A stretch of 64,000 bases of DNA from an uncultured bacterium. Its GTDB lineage: Bacteria; Bacteroidota; Ignavibacteria; Kapaibacteriales; UBA4661. The position numbers and the translations under genes are program-made. Positions 40,441 to 48,641 of the stretch are shown one piece after another (position 1 is the stretch's first letter; each line of letters opens with the position of its first letter). The stretch lies in assembly GCA_937899715.1 (NCBI GenBank), contig CALCNX010000123.1, positions 1-64,000 of the forward strand, written 5' to 3'. Under the pieces are notes generated by a model. It was not told the DNA's origin, made no database searches, and saw nothing but the letters and a program-made list of their open reading frames with translations.

Positions 40441-41781
40441 TTACGGTTTTTTATAGACGTTTCCATCTTTCATCACAAACACCACATTTTGCAGCGTTTT
40501 GATGTTTTTTAACGGGTTCTCGTCCACCGCAATAATATCAGCAAATTTTCCGCTTTCTACTGAGCCTAGTTGGTCTTTCATGTCCAGAATTTCGGCGGGG
40601 GTCGTGGTGGCGGACTTGAGAGCCTCAAGAGCGGGCATACCCACTTCGGTCATATATTCAAACTCTTTTGCATTTCTGCCGTGTACGAATACACCTGCGT
40701 CGGTGCCGAAGGCGATTTTAACACCAGCTTTATAGGCTTTTGCAAATGTCTCTTGGCTTTGCTTGCCGGTTTCAATTGCTTTAGGAACAACGAGCGGGTG
40801 ATAGTATCCCGGCACTTTCGCAGAATCGGCAACTGTTTTTCCGGCGGTAATGGTTGGCACAAGGTATGCACCTTTTTGTTTGAAAAGTGCAATCGCTTCG
40901 TCGTCCATAAACGTACCGTGCTCAATTGTTGTTACTCCTGCCCGAAGTGCACGCTTGATGCCTTCCGCGCCATGTGCGTGTGCTGCCACGTGAAAGCCAT
41001 AATCTTTCGCTGTCTTGATGATAGCTTCTAATTCATCATCCATAAACTGCGGCGCTTTTCCATTTTTGGCAATGCTCAGCACACCGCCTGTGGCAGTGAT
41101 TTTAATACAATCAACCCCATCTTTGTAGCGTTGGCGCACTGCTTGGCGGGCCTCTTCGGGGCTGTTCACCACACCATCGGTCATGGCATCGGGAAATTTT
41201 GCGTCCGTGCGAAATCCATTGGTTGGGTCGCCGTGTCCGCCTGTAGTTGCAATTGTTTTGCCGGAGGTAAAGATTCGGGGACCAACGACAGCTCCTTTAT
41301 TGATAGCGTTCCTGAGTGCGATGTTCACGCCCGAACCGCCTAAGTCTCGCACACTGGTAAAGCCAGCCATGAGCGTTGTCAGACCATTTTTTTGCGCTTC
41401 GTACGCCACATCCGCCATGCTGTAACTCATGCGCTTAAGATATTGGTCGCGGCTTGTTTCGGTCTCAAGATGGACGTGCATATCAATCAAACCCGGAACG
41501 ACGGTCTTTGTTTTCAAATCGATAACTTTATCGTTTGCCTCCGCTTTGAGGTACCCTTTGGCGACCTGCGTAATTTTCTTGCCTTCCACCACAATCGTCA
41601 TTTCCGATTGAACATCACTTTTTACTCCATCTAGGAGCGAACCACAATAGATAAGCGTTTTCTGAGCAAAGGCGGGCGGGTAGCCGAGAGTAAGAATAAT
41701 TGCAATACACGGCAAGATACCTACGCGAATAGATATTTTTCCGACAACATTCGAGCAAACAGCGAGAAACGAGGTGTTCAT
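40441..41781 (-). CDS. Secreted amidohydrolase (imidazolonepropionase/prolidase-like), copy 2
   Basis: 446 residues. N-terminal hydrophobic signal (GILPCIAIILTLGYPPAFAQ). Metal-site motifs as in copy 1: VPGLIDMHVHLETE, DGVDCIKITATGGV, FHVAAHAHGAEG, TTIEHGTFMDD, and AFGTDAGVFVHG with the catalytic Asp. Paralogue of 38634-39923. First gene of a minus-strand run (amidohydrolase, DUF1304, amidohydrolase) with a good promoter at 41826-41854. Family members hydrolyse dipeptides with C-terminal Pro/Arg or N-acyl amino acids and need Zn. Confidence 0.9.
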   Translation of the reverse strand: MNTSFLAVCSNVVGKISIRVGILPCIAIILTLGYPPAFAQKTLIYCGSLLDGVKSDVQSEMTIVVEGKKITQVAKGYLKAEANDKVIDLKTKTVVPGLIDMHVHLETETSRDQYLKRMSYSMADVAYEAQKNGLTTLMAGFTSVRDLGGSGVNIALRNAINKGAVVGPRIFTSGKTIATTGGHGDPTNGFRTDAKFPDAMTDGVVNSPEEARQAVRQRYKDGVDCIKITATGGVLSIAKNGKAPQFMDDELEAIIKTAKDYGFHVAAHAHGAEGIKRALRAGVTTIEHGTFMDDEAIALFKQKGAYLVPTITAGKTVADSAKVPGYYHPLVVPKAIETGKQSQETFAKAYKAGVKIAFGTDAGVFVHGRNAKEFEYMTEVGMPALEALKSATTTPAEILDMKDQLGSVESGKFADIIAVDENPLKNIKTLQNVVFVMKDGNVYKKP

Positions 41782-41825
41782 AGTTGGAGCAAAAAGGTGA
41801 GGGAGTCATTGATTATTAATTCAGG

Positions 41826-41854
41826 CAAATCTACACAATAAATTTGGCTGCCAA
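41826..41854 (-). promoter_or_regulatory. Bacteroidota-type promoter of the amidohydrolase run
   Basis: On the minus strand TTG (41854-41852), 18-bp spacer and TAGATTTG (41833-41826), 45 bp before the ATG at 41781. Matches TTG-N19-TAnnTTTG. Confidence 0.6.
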
Positions 41855-41883
41855 GCAAGATACTGACGAAAAAACTGAACAAG

Positions 41884-41919
41884 AAAAAAATACGCAAAGG
41901 AAAAAATCTCCAATGCGTA
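41884..41919 (-). terminator. Rho-independent terminator after the YHYH/SHD1 gene
   Basis: On the minus strand TACGCA..GGA pairs with TCC..TGCGTA (41919-41891), followed by TTTTTTT (41890-41884). It closes the run that ends with the gene at 41975 and separates it from the amidohydrolases. Confidence 0.65.
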
Positions 41920-41974
41920 CTCAGCTGTTGCGCACGAACCAAGCGCGAAAACAAAAAAGAGTTCTGTAAGAATA

Positions 41975-43948
41975 TCACTGCTTCAAAACCGACACCGACA
42001 CCGTACTCTGCTTGCGACCACCGACAAAGAAACTAATAAAGTACGCGCCTGTCGGACACGCAGCGCCATCGTAAGTCCTACCATTCCATTCCATCGTGTG
42101 CTGACCGGCGGAAAGTGCGCCAAGAGGAATAACGGCGAGCGTTCTGCCACCAGCATCCGAAACCCGACATTCTACCGCAGAGGCAGCTGCCTGTAACTGA
42201 TAGCCGATGCGGACGGACTCGGTAAATGGATTGGGATATGCTTGTACCGTTTCTGCATTGAATCCCAAAATCCCCGTTGATTGTTGTGCTGTTGCGCTGA
42301 GTGCAACCCCCGAAAAGGTTGCGTTTCCGCTTGCGTGTGTGATTGTTCCCGAAAGAGCGCCTGCCTGCGTCGGTGCAACACGCACATAGACGGTTTGCAG
42401 CACCATCGTATTGATAGGCGATAGCGTGAGTGCTTGCGTGAACGAACCTGTTGCGGAGGTGAAAAGACTAAAGCCTGAAGGTGCGGTTACCACAAGCGAT
42501 GCCGACAAATTCGATGCTGATATGGTATATGGAAGTACCGAATTGGAGCCAATAATGACCGTCCCAAAAGCAAGAGCCGGACTTGAAAGAGCTAGTGCGG
42601 GGGACGCTACCGCTATGGCAGCGCCTTGAAAAGTCTCTGTGCGCTGTGCGCCTGCTGCATCAATGTACACAAACGTGTACAAGCCTTGCGGAGTCCAGCT
42701 ATAATTGACATAGTATTTTTGACCATTCAGTGTGTATTCAAGGGAATATCCGTTCGTGCCGACTGCTGTGCAGCCCGTGATAATTGCTCCATTAAGCGGC
42801 ATATAGGGCGGGCGAGCAGGCACAGAGCGGGACTGAGGAATAATTTGGTCGTTCTGCACCGTAACGACACCTCTCATTGAACCACAGGTGTAGGGGTATG
42901 TCGTTGTGCCGTGATAGTGATAAACGCCATCGGTTCCAGTGTGACCATTGTAGGAATCCAGTGTTTTCATTGCCGAACCATCCGGCTCATTACTGCCATA
43001 AATGGCATAACCATCAAGCGCGTAGGCAATCGGCTTGTTTGTGCCCACAATATTTTGTAAATGCAAAGGTGCGGTGTGGTAGTGGTAGTCGTCTGCTTTG
43101 CCGCAATGTCCGCCCCAATTATCAAGTTCGCCAAAGAGCAGCGCGTCGTCGCCACGATTATTGAGTGCATTAAAAATGGGAACACCATTTACCGCGAGTG
43201 CAATAGCGCCCGTGTAGAGTGCTGTTTTGGTAGAAATCGGATTTGCTGCCAAAACAGGTTTGAGGGGGATACTCCATGCGTTGCTGCCCGTGTACGCTTG
43301 CAAGGTAGGGACTTGTTGCTGCCAGCTTTTGATACCAACCATCATCGTGTGCTGCGGAATACCGTTTGATTCTACATAAAAATACGTGGCATCCTGACGG
43401 GTTTTGATAAACGCTGAAAAGGGCGCAAAAGCATCGTTTATGCTGTTCGTAGCGGTTTGCGATTCCACGTAGAGCGCCGTCAGAATGAACAATGAAGCGC
43501 CCGCAAGCATTGTTATTCTAAGGCTTGGACGATGACGGCGCACAAACCATATTGCCAAGACAAAGCACAATCCGCCCAATGCAAGAGAAGTCAATGGCAG
43601 CGCGGCATATCGGGAACAATATCGCTCCCATAGTGTCGGTGAAGCGACAACAAAAGCATTTTGGTTCAGAGATTTGATGCGTTCACGATGTTCTTCAGCA
43701 ATGGCGAGGTCTTCGGCGGAAAGATGATTGAGGGGAATGGAAACGACTTTTCCCGAAGCATCCTCAAGAAATACCTCGCCTCGGTGAACAAGAAGAAACG
43801 AAGCGATATATGATTTTTTTGCCGGAGCGTCAGTCCAAAGGTGCTGCGTGTGTCCTTTCTCCGTCGTTCCTATCGAATGGGCATATATTGAAAGTGTACC
43901 ACTGATGAAGGCAAGGAGTAGTGCGGTGATGAGCATTCTCGTTTTCAT
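41975..43948 (-). CDS. YHYH-domain protein with SHD1-like domain, two membrane helices and T9SS sorting domain
   Basis: 657 residues. Signal peptide (ALLLAFISGTLSIYAHS). Residues 37-85 resemble an SLA1-homology-1 (SHD1) domain (LVHRGEVFLEDASGKVVSIPL, shown in part). Two hydrophobic helices at about 115-135 and 145-163 are unexpected in T9SS cargo. The YHYH domain covers about 170-430: GAIALAVNGVPIFN, GHCGKADDYHYHTAPLH, GYAIYGS, GVYHYHGTTTYPYTC. An Ig-like module (about 450-560) is shared with the protein at 35734. The end (about 570-657, QAYPNPFTESVRIGYQL and DGAACPTGAYFISF) is a FlgD-like/T9SS sorting domain. Function unknown; copper or other metal binding by the His pairs is inference. Confidence 0.82.
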   Translation of the reverse strand: MKTRMLITALLLAFISGTLSIYAHSIGTTEKGHTQHLWTDAPAKKSYIASFLLVHRGEVFLEDASGKVVSIPLNHLSAEDLAIAEEHRERIKSLNQNAFVVASPTLWERYCSRYAALPLTSLALGGLCFVLAIWFVRRHRPSLRITMLAGASLFILTALYVESQTATNSINDAFAPFSAFIKTRQDATYFYVESNGIPQHTMMVGIKSWQQQVPTLQAYTGSNAWSIPLKPVLAANPISTKTALYTGAIALAVNGVPIFNALNNRGDDALLFGELDNWGGHCGKADDYHYHTAPLHLQNIVGTNKPIAYALDGYAIYGSNEPDGSAMKTLDSYNGHTGTDGVYHYHGTTTYPYTCGSMRGVVTVQNDQIIPQSRSVPARPPYMPLNGAIITGCTAVGTNGYSLEYTLNGQKYYVNYSWTPQGLYTFVYIDAAGAQRTETFQGAAIAVASPALALSSPALAFGTVIIGSNSVLPYTISASNLSASLVVTAPSGFSLFTSATGSFTQALTLSPINTMVLQTVYVRVAPTQAGALSGTITHASGNATFSGVALSATAQQSTGILGFNAETVQAYPNPFTESVRIGYQLQAAASAVECRVSDAGGRTLAVIPLGALSAGQHTMEWNGRTYDGAACPTGAYFISFFVGGRKQSTVSVSVLKQ

Positions 43949-43995
43949 GGAGGCATCTTCTTGGTATTGATGGAAGCTGGTTTGTTTTGCTGTCG

Positions 43996-45036
43996 CTACG
44001 CGACAAACGACGGTGCAGTATGCGTCGTGTGTTCACCGTTGCGATAGAGCGCATAAGTGAATCCTGCGGTGAGACTGAACGCACCAATATCGCCGTTGCG
44101 ACCTAGCGCTAAGAAACCAACTTGCAGCTCTTTGTAATTTGGTTGCTTGCGGACAATGCGCTCAATAGCAAGCTCACAGGCTTGCTGCGGAGTTTTACCA
44201 TTACGCATATATTCCGTGACAAGGAAACTCCCCACAACCTTAATGACTATTTCTCCCAGACCTGATGAAGTCGCCGCTCCGACTTCATTATCCACGTAAA
44301 GCCCCGCGCCAACTATCGGTGAATCGCCCACGCGACCGTGCATCTTGAATGCCCAACCGCTTGTGGAGCACGCTCCCGAAAGATTCCCGTGCGTGTCCAG
44401 CGCCAGCATTCCAATCGTATCGTGATTGCTCTTGTCAATATGAGGTGACTTCAGATGTGGCGATTCCAGCTTTTTTTTCTGGTCTTGCTCTTTTAGCCAT
44501 TTTTTCCACTCCGATTTGGCGTAAGGAGTAAGCAAATTTTCTCGCTTGAATCCTTCCTTGAGTGCAAAGTCAAGTGCTCCGTTGCCTGCAAGCATCACGT
44601 GTTGGGTCTTTTCCATCACACGGCGGGCAACGGACACGGGGTGCATAATATGTTCCAATGCAGCGACCGAACCACTGTTACCAAATTCATCCATGATAGA
44701 CGCATCCAGAGTTACCTTGCCGTCACGGTCGGGCATACCGCCATATCCGACGCTTGTGTCATTCGGGTCGGCTTCCGTTATCCGCACACCTTGCTCGACT
44801 GCATCTAATGCTCTCCCGCCGCGCTCCAGCACTGCTCCGGCAGCCTTATTTGCATGGACATTTGGTTCCCATGTTGTCAAGATAACAGGCTTTGTTGATG
44901 TTGGAGGTGTTGTTTGTGAGGCAAACTTTTCCGTGAGTGCTTCGGTGAGGCTTTCGGGAATCGAAGTATGAGGCAGGGCAAGTGCGGCAAGAGAAGATTG
45001 CAGGAATGTTCGCCGTGAGAAGGGAGTATTGCTCAT
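43996..45036 (-). CDS. N4-(beta-N-acetylglucosaminyl)-L-asparaginase (glycosylasparaginase)
   Basis: 346 residues from ATG 45036 (TTG 45048 in frame). A twin-arginine-type signal (SRRTFLQSSLAALALP) predicts folded export to the periplasm. This is an N-terminal nucleophile hydrolase: the self-cleavage site and nucleophile are in HDTIGML (T207), followed by FKMHGRVGDSPIVGAG and GAATSSGLGE, which match lysosomal glycosylasparaginase much better than plant-type asparaginases. The enzyme cuts the GlcNAc-Asn bond of glycoasparagine, the last step of N-glycoprotein breakdown. Encoded next to GH2 and GH20 genes, which fits that role. Confidence 0.9.
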   Translation of the reverse strand: MSNTPFSRRTFLQSSLAALALPHTSIPESLTEALTEKFASQTTPPTSTKPVILTTWEPNVHANKAAGAVLERGGRALDAVEQGVRITEADPNDTSVGYGGMPDRDGKVTLDASIMDEFGNSGSVAALEHIMHPVSVARRVMEKTQHVMLAGNGALDFALKEGFKRENLLTPYAKSEWKKWLKEQDQKKKLESPHLKSPHIDKSNHDTIGMLALDTHGNLSGACSTSGWAFKMHGRVGDSPIVGAGLYVDNEVGAATSSGLGEIVIKVVGSFLVTEYMRNGKTPQQACELAIERIVRKQPNYKELQVGFLALGRNGDIGAFSLTAGFTYALYRNGEHTTHTAPSFVA

Positions 45037-45131
45037 GAACGTAATCAAAAAAAATAAAATGTATGTGTTCAGTGGTCGTGGTAACGATAGTTTATGCTAT
45101 TCTTCAGTAAACAGAACTTACGAAAATTATT

Positions 45132-47771
45132 TCAATATGAATCAAACAACGACTGCACAAGAACCTGCTTTTGACTAAAAGGAATAGATTTGTCTGTTTT
45201 TTTATCCGATTCAGCTCCACCTGATTCAACGCGGTTTGGTTCAATGCGAACAATTTTCGTATCTCCGGGAAGTATATCGAAAAAATTTGTGCTGAGGTGT
45301 ACGTCCGCAGCATCAGGCGAAGCAGCCTGAAGATGAATAAACACATTTTTTGCGAGAGTGTTGGAACGAAGCTCAATGTGTTGCCCTGTGGTGGTGGTAA
45401 CGAGCGTGTACGCTATTGTTGGTCGCTGAAGAACCAAGTCTTTTGGCGGTACGAAGTAGTACAGTTTTTCTGCGAGTGTGTGTGCTGGTGCAGGTCGTTG
45501 TGTGCTATTGAAGCGAACAACTAAAACGGATTCTGATTTATTGTACTGCGGTAGTTCGGAATCTCGAATCTGGGTGCAGACTGCGCTACTATTCGCTTTG
45601 GCTGTTATTGATAATGTTTTCGACCAGCGCACAGTGCCATCGAATGAGCGGAGTTCCAGTATAAGAGCGCCTTGCGTGTCGTGGGGAGCATCGGAAACAA
45701 GGTGAATTGCAAAGCCGCTTGCGGTGCGCTCTACCGAAAGCAGAAATGTATCATATAAGTCCTGAACGGCGTAGTGCAGTGCTTTCCAGCGACCTTCATA
45801 ATCGACACTCGACCACGAAGCCACCTGCCAGCAATCATTCAGCTGCCAGTACAACGTTCCCATGCAGTACGGTTTCGCTCTGCGGTGCGCTTCTATGGCT
45901 GTGGTGATACCCCGCGCCTGTAAGAGCTGACTGACGTACACATAGTGCTCAAAATTTTTCGGCTGCTTATAGTCGCGTTGAAGGTACTGTTGTATATTTT
46001 CATAGCCAGTAGGGTGCTTCTGGTGCGTTTTCATCGTCGCAGAGGTCAAGTGCTGCTCTTCCGGTGGAGCAATAGAGGCAATCGTTTGCAAAGAGGGAAG
46101 AGACTGCATACCATATTCCGACATAAAGCGTCCTACTTTTTTCTCGTACATCGAAAACGGCTCCAAGCCCCACCACACGCCCCAGTAGTGCGCATCTCCA
46201 CGCAAAAGACTTTCCTTGCGTCCCCAACCAAACTGCGGCGATGACCGCCAATAAAACCGCCCGCTATCAAGCTGCGCAACTACATCCGGCAACACTCGGT
46301 GAAAGAGCGTTTCGTACCAGTGCCACACTGCTGCCGAATCTTTTGCGGTGTACTGGTATTGCTTCTGCCAGCCCCAATTTTTCCAACCTTCATCTATCTC
46401 GTTATTGCCGCACCAAAGCGCGATGCAGGGATGATTGCGAAGACGTTTCACGTTGTCCACTGCTTCAGCGCGAACATTCTCCACAAAAGCGGAATCGCCC
46501 GGATACATTGCACAGGCAAACATAAAATCCTGCCAGACCAAGATACCATGTTCATCGCAAAGAGTGTAGAAATCATCATGCTCATACGCTCCGCCGCCCC
46601 AGACGCGGAGCATATTCATTTTTGCTCGTGCGGCATCCTGCACGATGCGCTTGTAGGTGTCATGCTGTACGCGGGGCAGGAAACTATCGGGCGGAATATA
46701 ATTTGCGCCCTTCATAAAGACTGGCTGCCCGTTCAACTCAACATAAAAACTAGCGCCTGCTGAGTCGGGGCGCTGTACAATCTTTATTGTTCGCAGTCCG
46801 ATGGAAAGAGGCTTCTCATCAAGAATTGGGCGGAGTGTGTCGCTTGACCGCACCTCACAGACATACTTGTATAAATGCGGTTTGCCGAGACCATTCGACC
46901 ACCAGAGCTGCGGCTTTGGAATCATCCATTCCAGATTGACGGTTTGCACTCCGCGCTTGAGAGTTACTTCCCGTTTGATGATGAGCGCTCCCGAACCTTG
47001 AGCTGCATCGCGTAGCGCTAGAATGTACGTGCCTTCGGTGTGTACATCAAGCTCACAAACTGCCTTCAGATATGCAACGTGCTCGTTAAGCGATTCCTGT
47101 TTGACGAATACCGACATCAACCGAGCATCATTCCATGCCTCAAGCCGCACCCCACGCCACACTCCGCAGGAAACAAAGCGTGGTCCCCAGTCCCAACCAA
47201 ATTGATATTGTGCTTTGCGGACAAACACTTTTTCATCGCCGGGTAGAGTGAGGTGAAGATGTTTGCTTAGTGCTAGCCCTTTTTTGTAGGCTGATTGAAA
47301 GACAATACGGAGTTCATTTCGCCCACTCTTGATTGCCGATTTGCCGTCAATTCTCCACGTGCGAAACATATTGTCTGCCGTGAGCAGAAGCGAATCGTTG
47401 ACATAAACCGAAGCAAATGTGTCTAAACCATCGAATACAAGGTCTAGTCGTGAGTGTTGCAAAAGTGCGGAATCGCAAACAAACGATGTACGATATTCCC
47501 AATCTTCTTTTTCAATCCATTGCAAATCCGCTTCATTGCTTCCATGGAAAGGGTCAGGGATTTTTCGATTGCGGAGCAAGTCCAGATGCACCATACCCGG
47601 AACTTCCGCCGAAAGCCATTCCCCGCTCCCGGCTTTTCTAAACTGCCATCCGCTGTGCAATTCCTGCGCTTTGTTGTAAATGGTTTGTGCTTGGCTTGCA
47701 AGAATGTATATAGGAGCAAGCAGCATACAAGCAATGCAGGATAACAAGGTGAGAAGAGTGAAAACGTTCAT
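45132..47771 (-). CDS. GH2 beta-mannosidase
   Basis: 879 residues from ATG 47771. Signal peptide (FTLLTLLSCIACMLLAPIYILASQAQ). GH2 layout: sugar-binding jelly roll (about 45-210, with GWQFRKAGSGEWLSAEVPG and VHLDLLRNRKIPDP, typical of beta-mannosidases), Ig-like domain (about 215-330), TIM barrel (about 335-640) and C-terminal beta domains. Acid/base E458 lies in WCGNNEIDE and the nucleophile E552 in SEYGMQSLPS. It removes the beta-1,4-mannose from the chitobiose core of N-glycans or from mannan oligosaccharides. The CutC gene is 36 bp upstream and glycosylasparaginase 95 bp downstream. Confidence 0.93.
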   Translation of the reverse strand: MNVFTLLTLLSCIACMLLAPIYILASQAQTIYNKAQELHSGWQFRKAGSGEWLSAEVPGMVHLDLLRNRKIPDPFHGSNEADLQWIEKEDWEYRTSFVCDSALLQHSRLDLVFDGLDTFASVYVNDSLLLTADNMFRTWRIDGKSAIKSGRNELRIVFQSAYKKGLALSKHLHLTLPGDEKVFVRKAQYQFGWDWGPRFVSCGVWRGVRLEAWNDARLMSVFVKQESLNEHVAYLKAVCELDVHTEGTYILALRDAAQGSGALIIKREVTLKRGVQTVNLEWMIPKPQLWWSNGLGKPHLYKYVCEVRSSDTLRPILDEKPLSIGLRTIKIVQRPDSAGASFYVELNGQPVFMKGANYIPPDSFLPRVQHDTYKRIVQDAARAKMNMLRVWGGGAYEHDDFYTLCDEHGILVWQDFMFACAMYPGDSAFVENVRAEAVDNVKRLRNHPCIALWCGNNEIDEGWKNWGWQKQYQYTAKDSAAVWHWYETLFHRVLPDVVAQLDSGRFYWRSSPQFGWGRKESLLRGDAHYWGVWWGLEPFSMYEKKVGRFMSEYGMQSLPSLQTIASIAPPEEQHLTSATMKTHQKHPTGYENIQQYLQRDYKQPKNFEHYVYVSQLLQARGITTAIEAHRRAKPYCMGTLYWQLNDCWQVASWSSVDYEGRWKALHYAVQDLYDTFLLSVERTASGFAIHLVSDAPHDTQGALILELRSFDGTVRWSKTLSITAKANSSAVCTQIRDSELPQYNKSESVLVVRFNSTQRPAPAHTLAEKLYYFVPPKDLVLQRPTIAYTLVTTTTGQHIELRSNTLAKNVFIHLQAASPDAADVHLSTNFFDILPGDTKIVRIEPNRVESGGAESDKKTDKSIPFSQKQVLVQSLFDSY

Positions 47772-47807
47772 AATGTGCAGAAAAAGACGCAATCAAAAAA
47801 GATGCAA

Positions 47808-48584
47808 TCAATTGTACGTAAGCGGTACATTATGTGCTTCTTCTGCCAACATCCGAATGGCGCGTACTCGTGCACTGTCGGTGAAGGACAGGGCGTATTC
47901 CGTACCTTCGACGCTTCCCATCGAAATATCGTTATTGCGAAAAACCATACGGCTTTCCCGCTTGACTCTACCAGAAACGTGAAATTCGCGGGCGTTGGTC
48001 TGGCGGAGGATTTGCGCAACATTGGTTTCGCTTACGCCGCCGCCCGGCATGATGATAATTCGCTCGTTTGCTTGTCGGATAAGTTCGGCAAGCAGTGTTG
48101 CTCCATGCTGTGCCGAGCGCTGCTGCCCCGAACTGAGTAAGCGAGCGCAACCAAGCTCAATAACGTCTTCCAATGCCTGTTGAGGATTAGCGGTCATATC
48201 AAACGCTCTGTGGAAGGTAACCGTAAGGTCTCCGGCGAGGTCAATCAATTCTTTGCAGCGAATTTTATCTATCCTACCATCGGGCAGAAGTATTCCCAAG
48301 ACCACGCCGTGAACGCCCAATTCTTTGCAAATAGCAATATCGGCTTTCATTACCTCGAACTCGGCATCGGAGTACAGAAAGTCGCCACCGCGCGGGCGAA
48401 TGATGACGTTAATATCAATGTCCAAGAGTTTTTTGGCAACACGGATTGCGCCATAACTGGGCGTGGTGCCGCCCTCGCCCAGATTATCGCACAATTCTAT
48501 ACGATTTGCCGTGCCTGCCTGTGCTGCTATCGCCGATTCGAGCGAATTAGCGCACACTTCAATAACCACATTCTGTACTTTCAT
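47808..48584 (-). CDS. cutC: CutC-family TIM-barrel protein
   Basis: 258 residues. Hallmarks of the family are IEVCANSLESAIAAQAGTANRIELC, shown here only in part as NRIELCDNLGEGGTTPSYG, NVIIRPRGGDFLYSD, GVVLGILLPDGRID, TFHRAFDMTANP, and IMPGGGV. CutC was named for copper homeostasis in Escherichia coli, but its biochemical activity is not settled and a copper role is disputed. The gene lies between GH20 (57 bp) and GH2 beta-mannosidase (36 bp) on the same strand, so a part in glycan use is possible here. No signal peptide, so cytoplasmic. Confidence 0.92.
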   Translation of the reverse strand: MKVQNVVIEVCANSLESAIAAQAGTANRIELCDNLGEGGTTPSYGAIRVAKKLLDIDINVIIRPRGGDFLYSDAEFEVMKADIAICKELGVHGVVLGILLPDGRIDKIRCKELIDLAGDLTVTFHRAFDMTANPQQALEDVIELGCARLLSSGQQRSAQHGATLLAELIRQANERIIIMPGGGVSETNVAQILRQTNAREFHVSGRVKRESRMVFRNNDISMGSVEGTEYALSFTDSARVRAIRMLAEEAHNVPLTYN

Positions 48585-48641
48585 AATGTCAGAGAATAAT
48601 CACTGCAAAGCAGTTTCTGCAAGACAGCTACCGTCAGACGG

